From: Verrucomicrobiota bacterium
Lineage (GTDB): Bacteria; Verrucomicrobiota; Verrucomicrobiae; Chthoniobacterales; UBA10450
DNA: 11,680 nt
Assembly: GCA_003219495.1 (NCBI GenBank)
Contig: QHOZ01000092.1
Location: 1,821-13,500 of the forward strand
Reading direction: 5' to 3'
The position numbers were made by a program, and so were the translations under genes. Shown here piece by piece: positions 7,426 through 11,680 of the stretch. Numbering within the stretch: the first letter of the stretch is position 1; each line of letters begins with the position of its first letter. A model generated the notes under the pieces. That model was given only the letters and a program-made list of their open reading frames with translations. It made no database searches and had not been told where the DNA came from.

Positions 7426-8619
7426 ATGAAAGCCGGCTTCGTTGATAAGCTGATCGGCCGCCTCGGAAAAATCGGGCCCGAGGAGGTGCAGAATTATTTT
7501 CTGCGCCTCGCGCAGGAAAAAGGTTTTCTCGAAACGGTTTTCAATTCGATCCAGGAAGGAATCATCGTCACGGATTCTCAGGGCCGCATCAGTTACCTTA
7601 ACGAAGCTGCCTGCCAATTGTTCGGGCTTGAAGCGGACGATTCGTTAGGCAAACGGCTGGACGAACGCGTCCGCGGACTCGATTGGGGCGCGCTTTCGCA
7701 AACCGGCGCGGTCAGTCGCGACATCGAAATTTTTTATCCCGCGAATCGTTACCTCAATTTCTACAGCGTGCCGCTCTCGATCGAGCGCAAGTCGGACGAC
7801 GACAATGCCAATGTAACCGGCGAGCAAGTCGGGCACGCGATCATTTTGCGCGACATCACCGAAACGCGACGGAACGAGCAGCAGACGATTGAATCGGAGC
7901 GTCTGAATGCGCTCACTCTGCTTGCCGCGGGCGTTGCGCACGAAATTGGAAATCCGCTCAACTCGCTCAACATTCATCTGCAATTGATCGAGCGCGAAGC
8001 GCGCAAGATCGACGGTGGGAAAGGCGCCGATCTCGAAGAATCGGTCGAGATCGCGCGCGCGGAAGTCAATCGGCTCGATTCCATCATTACCCAGTTTTTG
8101 CGCGCTATTCGTCCGACGCGCCCGCAGCTGCGCCCTGAAAATGTAAATGCGATCGTCGAAGAATCGGTCCGCTTTTTCGCGCCGGAGATTAAGGATCGCG
8201 GCATCGTCGTCGAACAGGAACTCCGTTCCAATCTTCCTTTGATCGACCTCGACCGCGACCAAATGAAGCAGGCGTTTTACAACGTGATCAAAAATAGTTT
8301 CGAGGCGATGAAAGCGCGCGGCGTTCTGCGAATTCGCACCGACAAAGACGATTCGCATGTCTTGATCAAGTTCAGCGATACGGGCGGCGGCATTTCGCCG
8401 GAAAACTTGAGCCGCGCGTTCGAGCCGTACTTTACCACCAAAACGAGCGGCACCGGTCTGGGTTTGTTAATCGTTCGTCGCATCGTGCGCGAGCATGGCG
8501 GCGAAATGTTGATCGAAAGCAGCGAAGGCAATGGTCTCGCCCTGACGATCCGTCTCCCGTACATCGACCGACGCGTTCGGATGCTTGAAGCGGGCGATTC
8601 AAAACCGGACGCGCACTGA
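7426..8619 (+). CDS. PAS-domain sensor histidine kinase (NtrB-like, soluble)
   Basis: A 397-residue kinase with no membrane segment, so probably cytoplasmic. A PAS domain spans about 35-147 (FNSIQEGIIVTDSQGRISYLNEAA). The HisKA region carries the H-box AAGVAHEIGNPLNSL, with H172 as the predicted phosphorylation site. The ATPase domain shows the N-box NVIKNSFEAM (N290), G1 DTGGGI (318-323), F-box FEPYFTTK (332-339) and G2 GTGLGL (342-347), so all catalytic boxes are intact. This subtype usually partners with sigma-54 regulators such as NtrC, and an NtrC-type regulator gene starts at 10839, two genes downstream. The signal read by the PAS domain is unknown. Its TGA overlaps the ATG of the next gene by one base. 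No clear ribosome binding site precedes ATG 7426. Confidence 0.93.
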   Translation: MKAGFVDKLIGRLGKIGPEEVQNYFLRLAQEKGFLETVFNSIQEGIIVTDSQGRISYLNEAACQLFGLEADDSLGKRLDERVRGLDWGALSQTGAVSRDIEIFYPANRYLNFYSVPLSIERKSDDDNANVTGEQVGHAIILRDITETRRNEQQTIESERLNALTLLAAGVAHEIGNPLNSLNIHLQLIEREARKIDGGKGADLEESVEIARAEVNRLDSIITQFLRAIRPTRPQLRPENVNAIVEESVRFFAPEIKDRGIVVEQELRSNLPLIDLDRDQMKQAFYNVIKNSFEAMKARGVLRIRTDKDDSHVLIKFSDTGGGISPENLSRAFEPYFTTKTSGTGLGLLIVRRIVREHGGEMLIESSEGNGLALTIRLPYIDRRVRMLEAGDSKPDAH

Positions 8620-10757
8620 TGGGGACGAGGAAAAGCGGAAACGCTCCGCAGCAGATTTGGTTATTCGGTTTGTTCCTGATCGTCGTAACGGCGATCGCGT
8701 ATTTTCCGGCGTGGCACGGCAAACCGGTTTGGGACGACATCGCACACATCACGCAGCCGGGCCTGCGCTCAGCGAGCGGTCTGGTGCAGATCTGGACCAA
8801 ACTCGGCGCAACGCAGCAATACTATCCGCTCGTTCACACTGTTTTTTGGCTCGAGCATAAACTTTGGGGCGATTCGGTCGTTGGCTATCACCTGGTTAAC
8901 ATTTTGCTGCACGGCGCGAGCGCTTTCGTGCTGCTGCAAATTTTGTTGCGCTTGAAAATTCCGGGCGCGTGGCTGGCCGCCGGATTGTTCGCGCTGCATC
9001 CGGTCCAGGTCGAATCGGTCGCCTGGATTTCAGAGCTCAAGAACACGCTCTCCGGGCTTTTCTTTTTCTTGTCCATCTTCAGTTATCTCGAGTTCGACGA
9101 AAACCGGAGTCGCGCTTCGTATCTGGGTTCGCTGTGCCTCTTCATCTGCGGATTAATGTGTAAAACGGTGATCGCGCCGATGCCGGCGAGCATTCTCGTG
9201 ATCTTATGGTGGAAACGTGGCTCGCTTCGCGCGCGAGAGAACATTGCGCCCCTGCTTCCACTGTTCGTGGTCGGAATCGGCGCCGGTCTTTTTACCGCGT
9301 GGGTCGAGCGGCATTTCGTCGGCGCACAAGGGAACGCTTTTCAATTGTCGATCTTGCAACGTTGCCTGATCGCGGCGCGCGATTTCTGGTTTTATCTCTT
9401 CAAACTTTTCTGGCCAGCAAAGCTCACATTCATCTATCCGCGGTGGCAGGTCGGCGCCGGTTGGTCGCAATATCTTTTTCTCTTAGCGCTCATCGCGTTG
9501 CTCGGAGTCGTTTGGAGCTTGCGGAAAAAATTTCGCGGGCCGCTTGCCGCCGTTTTGATTTTTCTCGACCTGCTTTTTCCGGCGCTCGGTTTCATTAACG
9601 TTTACCCGTTTCTCTATTCGTTTGTTGCAGATCATTTCCAATATCTCGCGTGCGCGGCGCCGTTGACCTTGTTTGCCGCCGGAGTCGCGATGGCGATCGA
9701 TTCATTTGCGAAATCGGTTCCTCGCCTGACTCTTGCATGCGCTCTGTTGTTGATCCTCGCCACGTTGACCTGGCGGCAATGCGGGCAGTACAAAAATATC
9801 GAGACACTTTGGCGGGTGACGCTCGCGCGCAATCCGGATTGCTGGATGGCGTATAGCAATCTCGGTTCGTTTTTGCTCGAACAAGGAAACGCCGTTGAAG
9901 CGACCGTCGATTTTCACAAAGCGCTCGAACTGTGGCCGGAGCAAAGCAAAGATCACAACAATCTCGGCAGGGCGCTCGTCCAGCAGGGACGAACGGCCGA
10001 AGCGATGAATGAGTTTCAAGCGGCGCTTCGGATTTCGCCGAACGATCCCGATTCCGAAACGAATATCGGCGCAGCCTTGCTGCAACAAGGCGATGTGCCT
10101 CAAGGGATCGCGCATTTTCGGCGCGCGGTCGAAAAATTTCCAGCGCACGCGCAGGCGCGGATCAATCTCGGCAATGCATTATTGCAAACCGGGCAGGCCG
10201 ATGCCGCGATTGAGCAATACAAAAAGACGCTCGAGCTTCAATTCGATCACGCGGAAAGTTATTACGGCATCGCGACGGCGTCTCGACAGAAAGGTGATCT
10301 CGACGCGGCGATTGCTAACTATGGGAAAGCGCTCCAGCTGCGGCCGGATTATGCGAATGCGCACAATAATCTCGGCAATGCGTTACGTCAGCAGGGCCGA
10401 ATCAAAGAGGCGTTCCGCGAGTACGAACTCGCATTGAGTAGCGATCCGGGATCGGTGTTGGCGGCAAACAATCTGGCGTGGTTACTCGCGACGTCGGCCG
10501 ATCCTTCGATTCGCAATGGAGCAAGAGCCGTCGATCTTGCGGAGCAGGCGCTTCGTCTTTCCAACGGTGACGATGCGGTAATTCTCCATACGCTGGCGGC
10601 GGCCTACGCGGAAGACGGACAATTTGGCAAAGCGGTCGCGGCCTCGGAAGAAGCGCTGAAGATTGCAGAAGCGCGTGGAATCACATCGCTCGCGGAATCG
10701 TTACGCTCCAAGCTTGCCCTCTATCAGGCGCATCAGCCTTATCACGAAACGAACTAG
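8619..10757 (+). CDS. Membrane GT-C-like and TPR protein, TMTC-like architecture
   Basis: A 712-residue protein in two halves. Residues 1-385 hold about ten hydrophobic segments with GT-C-like features: an acidic pair after the first helix (KPVWDDIAHI, D39-D40), YYPLVHTVFWLEH, GYHLVNILLHG and LFALHPVQVESVAWISELKNTL. Residues 409-690 hold about eight tetratricopeptide repeats of 34 residues (AYSNLGSFLLEQGNAVEA, HNNLGRALVQQGRTAEA, INLGNALLQTGQADAA and so on), with a break at 625-638. This layout matches eukaryotic TMTC O-mannosyltransferases, and similar bacterial proteins are usually annotated only as TPR proteins. A dolichol- or polyprenyl-phosphate-sugar-dependent transferase acting on exported proteins is plausible but unproven. 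It overlaps the kinase gene by one base and precedes the response regulator gene by 81 bp. Confidence 0.85.
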   Translation: MGTRKSGNAPQQIWLFGLFLIVVTAIAYFPAWHGKPVWDDIAHITQPGLRSASGLVQIWTKLGATQQYYPLVHTVFWLEHKLWGDSVVGYHLVNILLHGASAFVLLQILLRLKIPGAWLAAGLFALHPVQVESVAWISELKNTLSGLFFFLSIFSYLEFDENRSRASYLGSLCLFICGLMCKTVIAPMPASILVILWWKRGSLRARENIAPLLPLFVVGIGAGLFTAWVERHFVGAQGNAFQLSILQRCLIAARDFWFYLFKLFWPAKLTFIYPRWQVGAGWSQYLFLLALIALLGVVWSLRKKFRGPLAAVLIFLDLLFPALGFINVYPFLYSFVADHFQYLACAAPLTLFAAGVAMAIDSFAKSVPRLTLACALLLILATLTWRQCGQYKNIETLWRVTLARNPDCWMAYSNLGSFLLEQGNAVEATVDFHKALELWPEQSKDHNNLGRALVQQGRTAEAMNEFQAALRISPNDPDSETNIGAALLQQGDVPQGIAHFRRAVEKFPAHAQARINLGNALLQTGQADAAIEQYKKTLELQFDHAESYYGIATASRQKGDLDAAIANYGKALQLRPDYANAHNNLGNALRQQGRIKEAFREYELALSSDPGSVLAANNLAWLLATSADPSIRNGARAVDLAEQALRLSNGDDAVILHTLAAAYAEDGQFGKAVAASEEALKIAEARGITSLAESLRSKLALYQAHQPYHETN

Positions 10758-10838
10758 CAGCCCACTGACCTCAGCCCGCTTGTAGTTCGGCGCGTTTGAG
10801 TGAGAATAATTGGCGCACTTGCCTCTGCGATAGAATTC

Positions 10839-11680
10839 ATGGATTCCATCCAACCAACCATCCTCATCGTCGATGACGAAAAGCATACCCGGGACGGATT
10901 GCGCAAGCTCTTCGAAGACAATTACGACGTCTACATCGCGGCCGATATCGAGAGTGCGATGAATGTGCTCGAGCGCGAAAATGTCGATCTTCTCCTCACC
11001 GATCTGCGACTCGCCGGCGAAGATGGAATGCAATTGATCGAACGCGCGCTGAAAATGCCGCACCCGCCGATTTGCATCATGATGACAGCTTACGGTTCGG
11101 TGGATACCGCGGTCGAAGCAATGAAGCGCGGCGCCTACGATTTCGTGACCAAGCCGTTGAATCTCGACAAAGTCGAAATGCTGATCGCGCGCGCACTCAA
11201 GGGACGCAATCTCGAGCAGGAACACAAACCGCTGCGGCAGCAAGTCGACGAACGGTTTGGCCTCGAGAACATGATCGGTGAATCGCCGGCGCTTCGGGAA
11301 GTGATCGACACGATCCGACAGGTCGCGCCATCGTCGGCCAATGTTTTGATTGAAGGTGAAAGCGGAACCGGCAAAGAGCTCGTCGCGCATGCGATTCATA
11401 ATTTGAGCCGGCGCAACAAGTCGAAGTTCGTGACCGTGCATTGCGCCGCGCTGTCGCCGACATTGCTCGAGAGCGAGCTATTCGGTCACGAGAAAGGGGC
11501 GTTCACCGGCGCGCACGAACGTCGTATCGGGCGATTCGAGCAGGCGAATGGCGGGACAATTTTTCTGGACGAAGTCGCGGAGATCCCGGCGGCGACGCAA
11601 GTGAAGTTGTTGCGCGTGATCAGCGAAGAGCGCGCGTTTGAACGGGTCGGCGGGAATCAAACATTGAAAGCGAATGTCCG
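10839..11680 (+). CDS. Sigma-54-dependent response regulator, NtrC family (3' end missing)
   Basis: The frame is open from ATG 10839 to the window end, giving 280 codons of a protein normally about 450-480 long. The receiver domain (1-120) has the acidic pocket D12-D13, phospho-acceptor D55 (LLLTDLRLAG), T83 (MMTAYG) and K105 (TKPLN). The AAA+ domain begins near 142. It shows Walker A GESGTGKE (173-180), the sigma-54 contact loop GAFTGA (220-225) and Walker B GGTIFLDE (238-245), so it should activate sigma-54 RNA polymerase by ATP hydrolysis. The DNA-binding helix-turn-helix lies beyond the window, so targets cannot be guessed. The kinase at 7426-8619 is the likely partner. No good ribosome binding site or sigma-54 promoter was found in the 81-bp gap before it. 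Confidence 0.95.
   Translation, partial: MDSIQPTILIVDDEKHTRDGLRKLFEDNYDVYIAADIESAMNVLERENVDLLLTDLRLAGEDGMQLIERALKMPHPPICIMMTAYGSVDTAVEAMKRGAYDFVTKPLNLDKVEMLIARALKGRNLEQEHKPLRQQVDERFGLENMIGESPALREVIDTIRQVAPSSANVLIEGESGTGKELVAHAIHNLSRRNKSKFVTVHCAALSPTLLESELFGHEKGAFTGAHERRIGRFEQANGGTIFLDEVAEIPAATQVKLLRVISEERAFERVGGNQTLKANV

Noticed and set aside
10811..10828. Possible sigma-54 promoter before the response regulator gene
   Set aside because: TGGCGC is present, but the GC of the -12 element is not at the required spacing.
10701..11441. 246-codon open frame on the - strand opposite the response regulator
   Set aside because: The + strand encodes unmistakable receiver and AAA+ motifs; antisense open frames are common in GC-rich genes. 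The same applies to 6340-7071, 7645-8358 and 5575-6228.

Overview
The window looks like a bacterial chromosome of moderately high GC, with every supported gene on the + strand. The gene complement suggests Verrucomicrobiota (Chthoniobacter/Udaeobacter-like). The clues are LamG proteins with long Pro-Thr linkers, a large membrane-plus-TPR protein, and an NtrC-type two-component pair. This is inference from protein style; Acidobacteriota are a weaker alternative. No RNA gene, CRISPR array, insertion sequence or phage gene was seen.

Region 1 (1-1776) is the 3' part of a gene for a large, probably secreted or surface protein. It encodes the remainder of one LamG jelly-roll domain, a complete second LamG domain, a Pro-Thr/Ser linker written in repetitive DNA, and a C-terminal beta-rich domain. 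Region 2 (1842-3387) is a tight three-gene set: a family 2 glycosyltransferase, a GNAT acetyltransferase (4-bp ATGA overlap) and a small KdgF-like cupin. A small GlsB/YeaQ-type membrane protein follows (3448-3714).

Region 3 (about 3758-6396) is the conserved rpsO-pnp pair, ribosomal protein S15 and polynucleotide phosphorylase. The DNA before both genes can fold. A hairpin sits just upstream of rpsO, and the 182-bp rpsO-pnp spacer holds nested stems plus a competing alternative hairpin. This recalls the regulated rpsO-pnp leaders known in enterobacteria, though the sequence is different.

Region 4 (6418-11680) runs on with short gaps: an AI-2E family permease, a soluble PAS-containing histidine kinase, a membrane GT-C-like/TPR protein resembling eukaryotic TMTC proteins, and the first 280 codons of a sigma-54-dependent response regulator, cut by the window end. 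Kinase and regulator very likely form one NtrB/NtrC-like signalling pair, with the TPR membrane protein encoded between them.

Most of the window is ordinary housekeeping and signalling content. The points most worth a second look are the structured pnp leader and the membrane-TPR protein embedded in a two-component locus. No clearly new defence or mobile system was found.
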